A stretch of DNA of 64,000 bases from Capsicum annuum. Taxonomy: Eukaryota > Streptophyta > Magnoliopsida > Solanales > Solanaceae. Below are positions 1-12,381 of this stretch, piece after piece. The stretch lies in assembly GCF_002878395.1 (NCBI RefSeq), contig NC_061122.1:77763498-77827497 (forward strand). Direction: 5' to 3'. Under the pieces are notes generated by a model. That model was not told where the DNA came from, did no database searches, and saw only the letters and a program-made list of their open reading frames with translations. Positions within the stretch are counted from its first letter, which is position 1, and every line of letters starts with the position of its first letter. The translations under genes were made by a program, and so were the position numbers.

Positions 1-1859
1 GCATGAATACATGACTGATCTGACACATGAATGCATGACTAAATATGCAATGGTAATTGATACCAAGCTTATCATGGAAATCTGAGCATGAAACTGGATA
101 AGTTCAAGGGGACTATTTCCTTAAACTGAAACTGCTAATGAGCCTAAAATTAATTACTAGATATCCATGAGCAGAAACACGTGAACATAACTGAGTCTGA
201 AACATGATACATGAGTTGGATATTGTGATTTGAACTGAGTACCTCGAATACATGGCTTATGGCTGAGATCAAAGTTTGAGGGTCAATGCATGAGTAACCC
301 TTACCCCAAATTGGATTCATTATGAAAAGAGAGAGCGGCACATTTATATCATGAATGTTCAGGGAATTATAGTCTATCTCCCCCTTGGGGCACTATGTCC
401 CTTGAAAAATACTAGGCTGACTTTGCTGAGCTATGAGGAAAGCTGTGGCGATGTACAAGGCACCTTCTATCTGAATATTTGAGATCTGAAACTAAGACAT
501 AATACATGAACTGGGCTGAACATGCAACTACCTGGTTAGTCCATCTTAGAATGATCAAATTCATAAGACTCTGGATAGTGCGACTAGATGGAAAGATGGG
601 AAATTGTACCATCTGAACTTGTCTGGCTGGTTGCTAAACTGAATTACTGGCTGCTTAACTAACTCATACTGGAAAATTCTACTCGATTGGAGTGTTCCTA
701 GGACACTCTTTTTGTAGAATTATAGTGACTAAAAGGAGAAAGCGAATCTTGGCCTGATCTGAGCAGGACATCGGAATAGGAGATCGCTACATGTGGGATT
801 CTTGTATTAGGAGAAAAGGCCTATGAAACATCATCTAAGATAAAGTGACTAAGCCTTATGCACTGCAACTGAGACTACTAAAAATATTCACGTAGGTGCT
901 GAGCACAAATGCATAAATATACTAACTTATCTGATTAACTGAACGACTGATAGCTGACTACTGGGTCTGTAAGGCTGAACTGTACTTAGCCTAAAAGACT
1001 GGACTTAGACTATAGAGTATTATACATAAAAAGTAATGACTAACTGGGTAACGTAAGGTAACAGAGTATGAATGAGTGAAAAAACTATATTACCTTAAGA
1101 ACGCAAGACCAAGCGTCCAACGTGATTCGAAAACATTCTGTAAACTGAGCTACTAAAATACCAATAACTAAATAAGTGGTGGCCATATGCTATGGTTGGG
1201 TAATCCTGAAAGTGAACTAAGTTTTTGATCTAACTGACTAGGGCTGGGACTGAGATTGTAGCTAATAGGTAATTGAGACTATAACCGTAACTAAGACTGT
1301 AACTGGAATAGAATGTTAGTTCCAGATAACTGAGGGTTAGACTGGTACTGAGGTACTAAATTTTGATGGCTAAATAACTAAAAATTGAAGGCCATGGTTC
1401 TGTAGGAGTATCTAAGTCCTTTACTAAATACTGATTACTGAATAATGTTGTAACTGAGGGCTGAAGGATAGAACATCAACACCACGAATTCCCTGAGGGG
1501 TCTAAACTATGGATATACATGACATAGTCTAAAATTTTAAATGATTATTAGGAGCGTAGCATGAGTCATGTGGGCTGAACATACTGTAAAACATGATGTG
1601 AGTGCATAAGTCATGAGCAACATGACCTGAGTCTGGAATTTCTATGTTCATGGGACATGATTCGTAACACTGAGTGAACTGGGATTCCTTATACTAGGAA
1701 CTTGAAATGCACATGGTTCTATGGAAAGCATGAATATAGGTTGGGTTCATGGAATTGTAACATGATGCATACATAAGTGTGCATTGGGATAGGAATGGGT
1801 CGGGAATCATCTTCCCTTTTCTAATTTCCTACCCATACTGGTATTACTACTAGAAACTG
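1..1859 (-). other. Non-coding element interior, degenerate
   Basis: No reading frame of note on either strand. The stretch is rich in short CTGA/ACTGA words and resembles the non-coding part of the neighbouring Tekay-like elements between integrase and the 3' LTR (compare about 50950-51110). A C-rich tract at 374-387 (purine-rich on the minus strand) resembles the polypurine tract of element E at 50928. No recognisable LTR end lies beside it, so that call is weak. I see no gene here. Confidence 0.4.
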
Positions 1860-3272
1860 AAGGCCTAACTTTCTGAGGTACCATAACCAGATAGTTCCTG
1901 TATACCTGTCGGGCTATGATAGACTGACCCACTAGGTGGAGACTGAGAAAGGTCCTTGTTAACATCTGATCTGACCTTAAAGTTGACTGGTATATAAAGA
2001 ATTATAAAATAAAAAAAGCTCCTAAATTTGAAGAAGTGTAAAAATGTAAATAAGAGATCTGCAACATACCAGTGACTACATCAGGAGAACTTTCCTGATC
2101 GTGTCGGGACTGAAGTGGATAAATCCTATTTGGGCGTTGTCCACTGATAGTGCTGGAATTAGCACCCTACTGATTTAGATGGTCGGACTGAGTTGAAGGA
2201 CGACCATGCTAACTTTGTGGACCAGGCTTAGGATAGTCTCAGACCTTGTGACCTGACTCACCACATCGAAACACACATTACTGCCCGCTCTACACACACC
2301 CTTATGATACTTACCATACTCTTTGCAAAGCAGATGAGTGAAAATAATGCTTGCACTATTCTAGGATTTAGATCCTGGCGCCCCATCCCTACGGTCATTT
2401 CTAAAATTTGGTATTGGGGTACTAACTGAAGAGGGAACTGGGACTAAAAACTTATGACTATTCTGAGAACAGTTACCACTCTACGACCTTGGCAAAGAAA
2501 AACTATAACTACCAGTTCTGGCTCTCTTAATTTCCTTCTCATTCTTCTTAAGTTTTTGCTCTTCAACCTGTTTAGCATGGACCATAAGTCTAGATATGTC
2601 TATCTCCTTAATCAACATCGCTGTCCTACACTCCTTAACCACTCTACCTAAAACCCCAGACACAACCTTGCTCATTCTAGATCTACTGTTTGCTACTACA
2701 TGAAGAGCATACCTGGCTAATTAGGTGAACTTCAGGAAGTATTCTTTCAAACTCATGCTACCTTGTTTGAGATTGATGAACGCTAACACTTTGGCTTCTT
2801 TTTGATCTAAGGGAAAGAATCTATCTAAGACGATCATAGCAAACTCCTCCCATTCTATTGGCCCTGCGTTTGTACCCCTGTCTACCTTCTACTGCTTAAA
2901 CCATGTAGGGGCTATATCTTATAGCTGATAGGCCACTAACTTTGCACTCTTATTGAAAGTCACTCCCATGATATCTGTGACTTTCTAAACCTGGTTGAGG
3001 AACCTCTGTGGATACTCTTCGAACTTAGGACTGGAGAATAGGGGAGGATTCATTCGGGTGAAGTCCCGAATCCTGGCTACAGTAGAATTGGCCACTGGGT
3101 TGGCTGGAATAGCAGTTGGTCATTCATTCTGAGATGTGACTGGATTGGCTAGCGTAGTGAATATAGTATTGAGTTCTGCATGAGAAATATGTTCGTCCAG
3201 GGGATCTGACTGAACGGGCTAAGGTGCTGACTGATTATTGATTCTCCTTTTGGTAGCCCTTTTGGGATGCAT
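1860..3272 (-). pseudogene. Degenerate gag and start of protease, Tekay-like
   Basis: The minus strand starts at a possible ATG at 3270-3272 (MHPKR...), at the same distance from the primer site as the gag starts at 17451 and 55703. It then shows the same conserved gag segments as those copies, including the acidic early part and the region before the zinc knuckle (2250-2700). Frames are broken throughout. At 1880-2120 the sequence matches the protease neighbourhood of element E (54300-54540), after which homology stops. Gag would form the virus-like particle and protease would cut the polyprotein, but nothing here can be functional. Confidence is good for family, low for exact ends. Confidence 0.6.
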
Positions 3273-3479
3273 GTTTTATAAATGAAAAGAGGATCGTATT
3301 AGACTGGGATTTAAATTTAAACTCATTCTCACTAGCACGACATGAATACTGAAAGAAGGAAATTGTTCCTAAAACATCTCATAACCTCTTGTCCATAAGT
3401 GTGGTGTATAAGATACCCATGCACAAAACTCTACTCAATGCGGCTTTTCAGACTTTGTAGGACACTGTTGAACCTTAGG

Positions 3480-3494
3480 TCTCTAATACCAAGT
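3480..3494 (-). other. Primer binding site, tRNA-iMet type
   Basis: On the minus strand the bases just inside the LTR read TTGGTATTAGAG, one mismatch from TTGGTATCAGAG, the usual plant retrotransposon site complementary to the 3' end of initiator Met tRNA. It lies directly beside the LTR edge at 3496 and fixes both the orientation and that edge. Confidence 0.8.
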
Positions 3495-3495
3495 T

Positions 3496-6453
3496 TGTAA
3501 CACCTCGAATCTAGTACCCGGAATGCAACATGATGCTTATGACCTCGAAGGACCATAAGCTAAGCCATGACTGATATCTGAACTGAGCACAAAATAATAT
3601 ACTATAAATAGGCAGAATATAAGTTGTAAGTCCATAAGGTTCAAAACTGAACTAATACTGAATATAAATTAATGTCTGTAATGGGGTATAACAATACCCA
3701 AAACTGAAATAAACTGTCTGAAACATATTGTAGTCTGAAAGCCTCCAAACTGTTTGAAATTTGTGAAGTTGATGGGATATGTCCGCAACTAACTTCGAAC
3801 TACTGAAATAATAAAGTAATAAAATAATCATGCTATCCTCGAATGATGAGGACTCACTGCTAGTCTGGCTGCTAAACGTCTAATCAATTAAGGATGCTCG
3901 AGAGCTCGTGCTTCTAAACCTATGGTATAAAACACCATAGTACAAATATGTTAGTATGATTGAATGTACTGGTATGCAAGTAAGGTAAGATGAATTCAAG
4001 GGTTCATATGCATGAACAATAATAACTAACTAATGACATGAATATAAACACATGAGAAATATATGCATAAATACATAAACTGGAACTGGGGTCATGACAG
4101 TACTGAATACTGATGTACTAACATCTGAGTTTACTAATATTAGGATACAGAATAACTGAGTCTATTGATGATATGAATTACAGAGTTTATAATTAACCGA
4201 TATCTGAGGTTACTGATAACTGATAACTGAGTATATTGATACTGAAAAACTATTTGAGTTCTTTACTAGACTGGGTGACTGTATCTGACAGTCCTAAATC
4301 TGAAGAACTATCTGAGTTCTAGACTGAACTGGATGAATGTATCTAATAGTCCTAAATTTGAAGAACTATCTAAGTTCTAGACTGAATTGGATGACTGTAT
4401 TTAACAGTCCTGATTCTGATGGAACTAGTTAGTTCCATACTAAGTTGAGAGACTGTATCTGATAGTTTTGATATCTGTAGAACTGAATTGAGATTTATTA
4501 CTGAGACTAAATCTAAAATTGAGACTATGGGAGGTAATAATCTAATCGACATACCCCGAATCTAAATAGGTGGGGTCCAACCGTAACCCTAGCTGGAAGG
4601 GTGTCAGTACCATTCCATAGGTAAAGACAACATATGACTAAACCCTCTCTGATGGGAAGCTCTTCCATCAACCCCTCCTATAAGGAAAACTCAAGGGAGA
4701 TGTATAGTCCCTAGACTAGTAGGGTACATTTCAATCTATGCTGGCTACGTAGTTCTGGAATGCAGGGATTGCTACTAAGGATCACACCCTCTACTAGCTA
4801 ACAAGTGAGCCCTTATCCCTGGGTTCAGTTGGTGTTAAATCCTACTCCCAACTGAATAGACACTAAACTGGTTTTCCTAGTTCACACTAGACATGATAGA
4901 GTTACTAATGGTACAGTTTTTACTGACTGAACTAAGTTCAATGAGTTCCATTGAATGACGAATTACTACTGAATTTTGTCAATCGACAGAATGATACTGA
5001 GCTCTGCTAGCTAACTGAGTTACTGAGGTCTGAACTGAATACTATTGAGATTTGATAACTAACTGAGCTTACAGAGAATACTCAGATTATTGAGATCACT
5101 AAGATTACTTGAGTGATACTGAATTTATTGAATTTTACTGAGTCACGTGACTAACTGAGTTCTACTAATCATGGATTGACTGTGAGTATCACGAAAACTG
5201 GTACTGGCTCTAGGCACACAGCTAAATTGTCAGGTATTAAATACCCCCAGGACTCGATAGCATAAAACTGACAAGACATGACACTTCTTGACACATAACT
5301 ATAGTCAACAATTCATAGTACAATCATTGGAAATTTTCATGAAATATTTGACATTCAAAATCTTGTACATGGATAGGAATGCATTCAATCACATTCATAG
5401 TTTCACAATTCTAGTCTCATGAGAATTCCACCAAAAAACTACAAGGCATAGATTAAAATGGAAGTCATTTTGAACATGAAGGTGAAACATGGATTCATTA
5501 TTTAGGTTCTATTGAGGCATAAGGCATGATTCTTGTTCTTTTAGGTATTTTATCAAACACCTAGGATGCATAACTTGGGGTATAGGTATAATCATTAAAT
5601 TAATACATCATAATTCCAAAAAACAACTCAATTGATAGGTTTTCAAGCCACATACTAACATAGAGCCATGAAAACACATTAAAAATTCCTACTTGGGATT
5701 CATACACAACATCACATGATCATAATCAATCCACAACATAAACATCACAATTTATAATTTAAAATTGGATTCTTGGGCTTCATGGATGAAAGGAATCCAT
5801 GAATGAACACTTCATACATTAGTTCTTGATTCAATGAAGATTGACGGTGGAATTCCCTTGAATTTGGATCCCCAATTAAGAACCCTAACTTGTTCTTGAG
5901 AGGATTTTGAGAGAAGTGGCTATATTATGGTTAAAATGGGGCATAATCTCATGTTTTAGACTTATATAGGGGTGAAAAATTGACCCTTTTTCCCCTCAAA
6001 GATACGCATATTTAATGACTGAAAATTGGGTATCAACGCTATTAGCGATGCAGCACATCATGGCATCGACGCGATAGTCGATGCATCACACCATCATCAT
6101 GTCGAGCCTCAGTACTTTGACCCTAGCAACCTACAATAATATCAACCAACGTGATTGGTGGCGTGGTGCACCAAGATCATATTGGTCCACTATTTTGGGA
6201 TTTCAAACGTGGTCTAAATGAGTTCCGAAAAATGTAAAACTTATCCGAAAATACCTATTGACCTTTCTAGTCATGAATTAGCAAGAATACGGACCATTAA
6301 AGGACATTAAAGTCATGAAATGAGACTGTGAAATTTTAAAGGATAAAATAAACTAAGTCTGGAAACTTAGCTAGAACCTTCTACGTATAGAACCCCCCCT
6401 CCCAACAAGCATAAATGAACTAAATTAAGCTTAGGATTTTTTGGGGTCTTACA
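3496..6453 (-). repeat. 5' LTR of the Tekay-like element, 2958 bp
   Basis: Plus-strand edges are TGTAACACCTCG at 3496 and GGGGTCTTACA at 6453, i.e. TG...CA termini. The first 80 bases match the LTR at 17672 closely, so both belong to one family. It contains a four-copy 58 bp tandem repeat (4243-4475) and short CTGA-rich tracts. The U3 side (minus-strand start) is at 6453 beside the plus-strand integrase fragment. The other LTR of this copy is not in the window. Confidence 0.8.
4243..4475 (-). repeat. 58 bp tandem repeat with twin inverted repeats, about 4 copies
   Basis: Units begin at 4243, 4301, 4359 and 4417, exactly 58 bases apart. The best-preserved unit contains GAACTATCTGAGTTC and GACTGTATCTGACAGTC. 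Each is an inverted repeat of 5 or 6 bases per arm around the same spacer ATCTG. Degenerate versions occur in the related LTR at about 18340-18480. Confidence 0.85.
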
Positions 6454-6640
6454 TTATCTTATGAGGAAGTCTCAATTGAGATATTGGATAGGCAAGTTCG
6501 TAGACGAATGACAAAAGATGTAGCCTCAGTGAAGGTTCTTTGGAGAAACCAAAAGGTGTAAGAGGCTACATAGGAGGTTGAAAAGGATATGAGAGCCAAG
6601 TACCCGTTCTTGTTCCTTGGGTTGGTTAAAGGTGTTTGAG
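6454..6640 (+). pseudogene. Integrase C terminus with chromodomain, broken
   Basis: The plus strand encodes LSYEEVSIEILDRQVRRRMT and then a segment ending in a KYPFLF motif, the characteristic end of chromovirus integrase with its chromodomain. It corresponds to the end of the integrase at 43200-43712. Two in-frame stops replace expected residues (TAA at the end of the KV segment, and TAG where the conserved Trp of the (A/S)TWE motif should be). The upstream part is missing because the minus-strand LTR ends at 6453 in mid-gene. Integrase inserts the cDNA and the chromodomain steers it to marked chromatin, but this stub is inactive. Confidence 0.8.
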
Positions 6641-6750
6641 GTATGCTTTTCATTGTTCCTCTTGTCTTATTTTAGATTTTTCCTTGGATTCTACTATGAT
6701 ATTTTCATTGTTGTGCTAAAAATTTCCTAACTCATCATTCAGGGATGAAT

Positions 6751-6768
6751 GATTCTAAGGTGGGATAA
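6751..6768 (+). other. Polypurine tract
   Basis: A purine-rich run (ending AAGGTGGGATAA) sits directly before an LTR start, about 110 bases after the integrase stop. This is the expected place for the plus-strand DNA primer of an LTR retrotransposon. Confidence 0.65.
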
Positions 6769-7921
6769 TATAAGACCCCACAAAATTTTGATGATTATTT
6801 TTTTCACCCTCCCACGTGCGTAACATCAAATTTTTACTTTAATTATATTTAGGGATGTTAAAAGAGTGTTTTGGGAAAGTTTTGAAATATTTTGAAGGGG
6901 TTCGGGTAATTTTTAAACTCTGTGGTAGTGTGACTCTATGATAGTAGTGTGGTACGAAGGTTATCCTCCACGATAAGGGTTTGGCATAGAGGCTACCTTC
7001 TACGATAAGGGCGTGTTGCGCTTCTATTTTAATTTTGGCCAGTCTTTATTTTTTTACTTAGGGTGAGGGGTTTTTGGTCTTTTTACCCTTGTATGACTTA
7101 TTAACATAAAATTGACCCTTTTCCTTTAGTTTTCAAAGATTAAAATCATTTTTTTCTGCTCTAACACAAAACCCAAGAAAGCTCAAGAGTTTTACAAGGA
7201 ATTTCTATTCAAGCTTCAAACTTCAAATTCTCTTCACATTGTTCTATATTTCAGGCATATTGCTCATCCCTAACTTGTATTTTTCCATTGTGGTATTAGA
7301 TTATTGAATTTTCATGTGATTTAAATTTTGGGTTTGAAATTGGGTTGAGGGATTTTGATTGGGTTTACTTGAGTTGCTTTCCCCATGGTTTAAATTATTT
7401 ATTCCTGCTTTAATTAATGGTTATGGGGACTGAATTGATGCATTATTTTAATGATTGGAATGGGGGACATGGATTTCCCCAAATTGATGAAATTTTGTCT
7501 TGATAATGGTATTAACCTCAATCAACCTTGTAAATTTGGTTTGAATATGGATAATTGCATGGTTTAACTTATCTTTTGAACCCATTGCATTCAATTAAAG
7601 GATAAATGAATGAATATGGTTTTGGATGGCCTTAGTTTTGGATTTTAATAAAACTTGGAATTTAATTTGGTTAGAAGGATTGGTTTGGCATAATTACATT
7701 AGCTTGCAATCCTATTGGTATGAAGATACCATATTGGTAAATGCCTTAATAAATGACCCTTGATTTAATAGTTGATTTATGTGTAAAGTGTTTCATTTGG
7801 TCTTAAAGAGAATTGTGTAGCTCACCGTGAAGGTCTATATCCTAGGGGGATCAAAACTAGAAACTGTATTTGCCGGCGGGCGTTGAGGGTGCATGTGATC
7901 GTGTGCTTGTTGCACACATTA

Positions 7922-7990
<69 letters not shown>

Positions 7991-8721
7991 TGGAAGGGAT
8001 ATGCCCTTGGTATCTTTAGCCTTTCATTAATTTTTCTCAATTTTATGCAGCTAACACGTATTGGGTCCCTGCCAATAGAGGGAGCTGGACCCATATAGCT
8101 AATGGGTTCCTTTAAGATGGAGCGAGCTACACATTTTAGGTTAATGGTTTAAACTCTTATGTTCATGACCCTTTTCCCTGTCTCGACTCATATATATGCA
8201 TATATAATTATTATGGTTTTGAATGGTTCTGACACTAGCATTATTTTATCCCTTATACCCAAATTACATACCAGTTCTTACTCCGCCGACCATCCCTAGA
8301 TTCTACATCATTTCATGGTGTAGGGTTTAAAGGTATTTTTGTTGCACTTCTACAACATTAGGCGATTCAGTATTCTGGTGGATCTTCTGTCAATTGGTGA
8401 GCCTCTATTCTTTCTGAAGGCCCTATCATTTTGTCGTTTCTTTATCACTTAGTATTTATTTTTGGATACTTTTTTCATAGTCGGGGGCATGTCCTTAGTT
8501 TAGTATTCTGGTTTTAGAGGTTTTTGTGGACAAGTTTTGGGTGGTTGTTGGTTTATTTTCTTAAGCATTCATTTGGTTTATCTATCCTTCATATCATTAT
8601 AATTGGTTGACTTCCCTTGTTTATATTTAGTTGGTCTTAAGGTAAAGCTAAGGGGTTGTCTCTGGCCAATAGTGGGCATGAGATTACTCGTCATGGCAAG
8701 GCTCGGGTTTGGGTTGTGATA
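6769..8721 (+). repeat. 3' LTR of a plus-strand Tekay-like element, about 1.95 kb
   Basis: It starts TATAAGACCCC after the polypurine tract (TG changed to TA) and ends GGGTTGTGATA at 8721 (CA changed to TA). Both termini therefore show G-to-A or C-to-T decay. The U3 part carries the microsatellite at 7921-7989. The end sequence with GGCTCGGGTTTGGGTTGTGA is the style seen at the ends of other plus-strand LTRs here. Small ORFs inside, including both strands of the microsatellite, are meaningless. Confidence 0.7.
7921..7989. repeat. (ATAC)n/(AT)n microsatellite
   Basis: About seven ATAC units run directly into about 19 AT units, inside the LTR at 6769-8721. Confidence 0.97.
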
Positions 8722-9421
8722 GTATCGCAACTCAAGCTTTGCAATTGCAGCATATTTTAGCTGCACATGCAAACTGTAATCATAACTAGAGCCTCATGAT
8801 CACATCAGGTTAGTCCTGGTCAGACTTGTTGCGATGCGAAAAATATACCGTGATCGCGGTATCTTTGTGACTACCAAGGGTATCACGATCTCAACCCTTG
8901 GCACTGCGATAGCGATGATCCAGATATAGTAATAGACTTAGAAGATCTCCAAGTCTCCACCAAGCCTACGAGATTATCCAAAATCCCATATACGCAATCA
9001 AACTAACAAACCACACTAAATATGATGTTTCGGGCTCAATAGAATTCCATCCAAGGTCATTTTGACAAAATATAGGTCCCATACCTAATTTCAAATTTCT
9101 TAACTTTCCAACTAATAGATAGAAATAAGTTGGGTGCCTCGAGACCCAAACCAAGAGTTTATCTAGCCTAGAATTTATGTTCCAGAGTTGTTGGCATTGT
9201 CAGAATTCTCAGTGAGGTCATCTACTAGAGTTTTGGTCCAAGACCAAATCCTAAACTGCAAAAAGCTTTAAAATAGGGAAATGAGTCTAAAATCTAAAAA
9301 AACCATCTGATCACCAAACCGATAGTTCGGACAAGTCATAAATGACCTATATCCACTATGGAAAGGATCAAAATTCCTAAAATGCATGCAAATTAAAGAA
9401 ATAACTTAGTGTGTCTTTCCA
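8722..9421 (-). repeat. Partial minus-strand LTR (same superfamily as 24324-27476)
   Basis: The last 180 bases (9240-9421) match the end of the LTR at 27300-27476 in order and spacing, including AAATAGGGAAATGAGTCTAAA and the final CCA. On the minus strand this is the U3 start. The left part is lost at the junction with the LTR ending at 8721. The minus-strand protease fragment lies right beside it. Confidence 0.55.
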
Positions 9422-9429
9422 CTCTATGC

Positions 9430-10036
9430 CACGCTTAAGATGGAGGCTATTAGGTCTATAGGAAATCCATCAAGAAAATCAAAGATAATATGAATAGAGT
9501 CAAATGAAGGACTAACAACACTAACATTCCAAACACAAGAAGGAAGTGACTCATAACCCATCAATATTAGTCTCCTAGCTTGAATAAAAAAATAATCTTT
9601 GTTATCGCGTGGCTAAAAGAACCCTGCCACACAATCGCAGGTATACCAGGCATTGTTAACTTAATGATCTTGACAAAAGAATCCAAGACCGTATGACAAG
9701 GGAATAACCAATCCATATCCATAATCACAAAAATCTACCATATCTAACACAATAGTAGCAACCCGAGAATCATTCTATCATACAATGAGCAAATATAATC
9801 TATATGCCTAATCCACTTTTAAGGAATCAACCATGGAGATTTCTATATGAAATATCATAGATAAAGACTCCTAAGGAAAGCCCAACCACGGTTCATAATA
9901 AGAAAAATATATGATAATATGGATCCACAATCAAACAAAATAGAAGTAGGTTGATGGCACAATAAAATCGTACCTATGATTAGAGAATTCAAAGCCTTAG
10001 CCTGCAACCTACCAGGTTCAAAATGCCAAATGGGCA
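9430..10036 (-). pseudogene. Gypsy protease fragment, minus strand
   Basis: The minus strand reads from 10037 through a protease-like region: a segment ILFDCGSILSYI, matching the LFDPGSTxSYV active-site region of plant gypsy elements, then a far conserved block about a MDWL motif and a TMPGIPAIVWQGS-like stretch. The catalytic Asp is still recognisable, but the Pro after it is Cys and several stops interrupt the frame. It ends at the LTR at 9421. The other side (10037) abuts an oppositely oriented Athila-like pol, so this is a fragment trapped between insertions. Confidence 0.65.
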
Positions 10037-10039
10037 TGT

Positions 10040-11925
10040 TGTTTTTATAAACATTTTATAAAATACTTCTCCAAGATAGATCCTAATGTGTAAGTTTCTT
10101 GATAAGGAAGCAAATTTTGAGTTGATAGTGATTATGTGATGGAATTTAACTTCCTCAAGAAAAAATTTATGTCGATTCCTATCAGTGTAGCCTAAATTAG
10201 TCACTACCTTTGAATTAATACATAATCAAAATGGCTTGTCTTTGGGTGTGGTCTTAGGCCAAAGGAAGGAAAAGCTTTTTCATCCAATATATTATGGTAG
10301 AAGATCCTTGAATGTGCACAATGAAATTATACAGTTATGAAGTAAAATTTGGTTGATGTAATCTATGTTTTTGTGAAGTTTAGAGTGTATTTGTTACACA
10401 TAAAGGTTATTGTACATACCGACTAATGACCCTTTGATATTTCATGGCTAATAAGGAGGTCAAGCCTCAATTGATTCGATGGATTTTGCTATTTCAAGAG
10501 ATTGCTTTTTAACTTAAGGATAGAAAAGTGTGTGAAAACCAAGTGAACGGTTATCTATTCATCATGACTCTAACAAAGAGATATTGTGTGAGACTAATAT
10601 TGGTTAAACCTTTCCTTGTGAACATCGGGTGGTACTCTCTGAGAGTATTGAACACTAGTATGAACATTATACAAATTACATTGTATGTGGTTTACTTCTC
10701 GAGGATTTTAATCATTATCAAATAAAAAGATTTCTCCATGATATGAATAAGTACAATTAAGGTGAACCCTATTTATTTAGGAAGTGTATAGATGGCTTGA
10801 TCCTAGATATGTGATGGAGTGAGAGATGCAAGCTATTCTTGAGGCTTGCCATTCATCCGCATTTGGTCACCATAGTGGTATGACAACTATTGCTAAAATT
10901 CTTTAAAGTTTGTATTATTGGCCCACACTACATAGATATTCTCATGACTTGGTTAGATATGCCCGCAAATCCAAATACAAGAAGGCCTTTGCAAAAGGCA
11001 TGAGATGCCCTTAAAACCTAATTTTTAAGGTGAAGTTATTTTATGTGTGGGGCATTGACTTCATGGACCCTTCGTGAGAGCCTATAGGAACAAATATGTA
11101 TTATTGACCATTGATTATGTGTAAAAAAAGGTGGAAGCAATTGCTTTGCCAAACAATAAGAGAAAGAGTGTCATGTTCTTCTTTAAGAAATACATATTTA
11201 CAATGTTTAAGGCTTCTCAAATAATTCTTAGTGATTGGGGCTCTAGCTTTTATAATTGGGTGTTTGGTGCTCAACTTGATAAGAATGAGGTGAAGCATAA
11301 GGTGGAAACCCCGCACTATCCCCATCAAGTAGCCAAATGGACATTTCATATTGAGAAATCAAATTAATCTTAGATAAAATCATGAATATAGGACATACAA
11401 TTTGGCTAGGCAATTGGAAAATGATATTTGGGCTTATCAAATAACTTTTAAAATGCCTATTGGTATGTCGCCCCATTAATTTGTGTTTGGGAAACCCTTT
11501 TACCTACTAGTGGAGTTAGAACATCAAGCTTTTTAGATGTTAAAGAAGATTAATATTGATTGGAAAGAGGACCCCCAAGTCTAGAGTGGAGCAAATACAA
11601 GAGTTGGAGGAATTTCACCTTTGAGAATATGAGAGTTCGATACTATACAAAGCATTAATAAAACTGTGGAATGATGCCATGATAGTAAAGAGTGATTTTT
11701 GTTCAGGATATAAAGTGTTAATTTTCAATTCAATGTTGAAAATAATTATTGGAAAACTCAAGTCTAAGTGGTCGATCCCTTTCATAGTGTTTAATATGTA
11801 TCCTATTGGTGCAATTGAATTAGAGGACTATGAAAAGATAATATTCACGGTGAATGGCCAATAGTTGAAGCATTCCTATGGGAGTGGCCCTGAAGTTGCT
11901 AAAGTTAAAGTCACTATATTTTAAT
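10040..11925 (+). pseudogene. Athila-like pol remnant: RT end, RNase H, integrase
   Basis: Plus-strand fragments in several frames follow Athila/Tat pol order. First comes the RT end (FYKHFIKYFSKI, about 10045-10090). RNase H follows with GQRKEKLFHPIYY-like residues near 10240-10290 and the VIVHTD segment at about 10400. The RH/IN linker with PQLIRWILLFQE is near 10470. The integrase zinc region with CHSSAFGHHSG follows (about 10850-10880); its Cys pair is lost. The integrase core runs 11040-11500 (WGIDFMDP, then ILSDWGSSF, then a HYPHQVAKW region). The C terminus with LKSKWSIPFIV and VNGQ ends near 11925. Gag and primer site of this orientation occur downstream of the LTR, not upstream. Stops and frameshifts are frequent and the integrase cannot work. 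Confidence 0.8.
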
Positions 11926-12070
11926 GATGCTTGTTGATGATAAATAACATTGTGTCACGAATATACCTAAGATGCTTCTTAAAAGGAAACCCAAGCTTAC
12001 TTTTTATCATTTTAAACTTATTTGTGTACTTATTTAGGTTGTATTTGTAAATGTAGGTAAAAATCTAATT
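11926..12070 (+). other. Athila-type post-pol spacer
   Basis: Directly after the pol end lies a non-coding stretch with GTGTCACGA... and GGAAACCCAAGC, resembling the conserved spacer after pol in Athila/Tat elements (recall-based). It argues that the LTR starts further right, not at the TGTTGATGAT at 11932. Confidence 0.45.
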
Positions 12071-12381
12071 TCAGGACAAGGCATGGCAATAGTTTGATCA
12101 TGGCCAGGTGAAATGCTATAGAAAATATAGCACTTTTGATGCTTAAAACTATGAAAATATGCAAGTTTCTTTGGTTTTTTGGTTAGATATGATATATTTA
12201 GGTTATGTTTTGCGGGAAGCTAGGTTTTGGAGGCAAAGTTCAAGAAAAAAGTGAAAATGGAGTTTTTGGTTACTTACTTGATTATTTTTGGGTCTTTGTG
12301 ACACTTTCCGGATGTATGTGACCAAAGAATGTATTGAAACTTAATGTTGGAAGCTTGGTTACAAGAATTGGAAGGCCTGGA

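Larger units (their letters stand above)
1..6453 (-). mobile_element. Partial Tekay-like Ty3/gypsy element (gag/PR remnant plus 5' LTR)
   Basis: Read on the minus strand this is an LTR (3496-6453), then a primer site, then a ruined gag and the start of protease down to about 1860. The left part runs out of the window. The order LTR, primer site, gag, protease and the similarity to better-preserved copies at 16369-20202 and 54172-58340 identify it as a chromovirus of the Tekay/Del type (family name is inference). The right end abuts a plus-strand integrase fragment at 6454, so this copy probably inserted into an older element. No second LTR or target duplication can be tested because the 3' half is outside the window. 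Confidence 0.75.

Noticed and set aside
4243..4475. Centromeric or CRISPR-like array
   Set aside because: Units are immediately adjacent without spacers, only four copies, and inside an LTR of a plant retroelement.
7822..8098. ORFs on both strands over the AT microsatellite
   Set aside because: They consist of Tyr/Ile/His translations of ATAC and AT repeats and have no coding character.
11932..11941. TGTTGATGAT as left edge of the Athila-like LTR (it mirrors ATTATCAACA at 13662)
   Set aside because: The following 100 bases look like the conserved spacer after Athila pol, which lies outside the LTR, so the match may be chance. The edge is left open.
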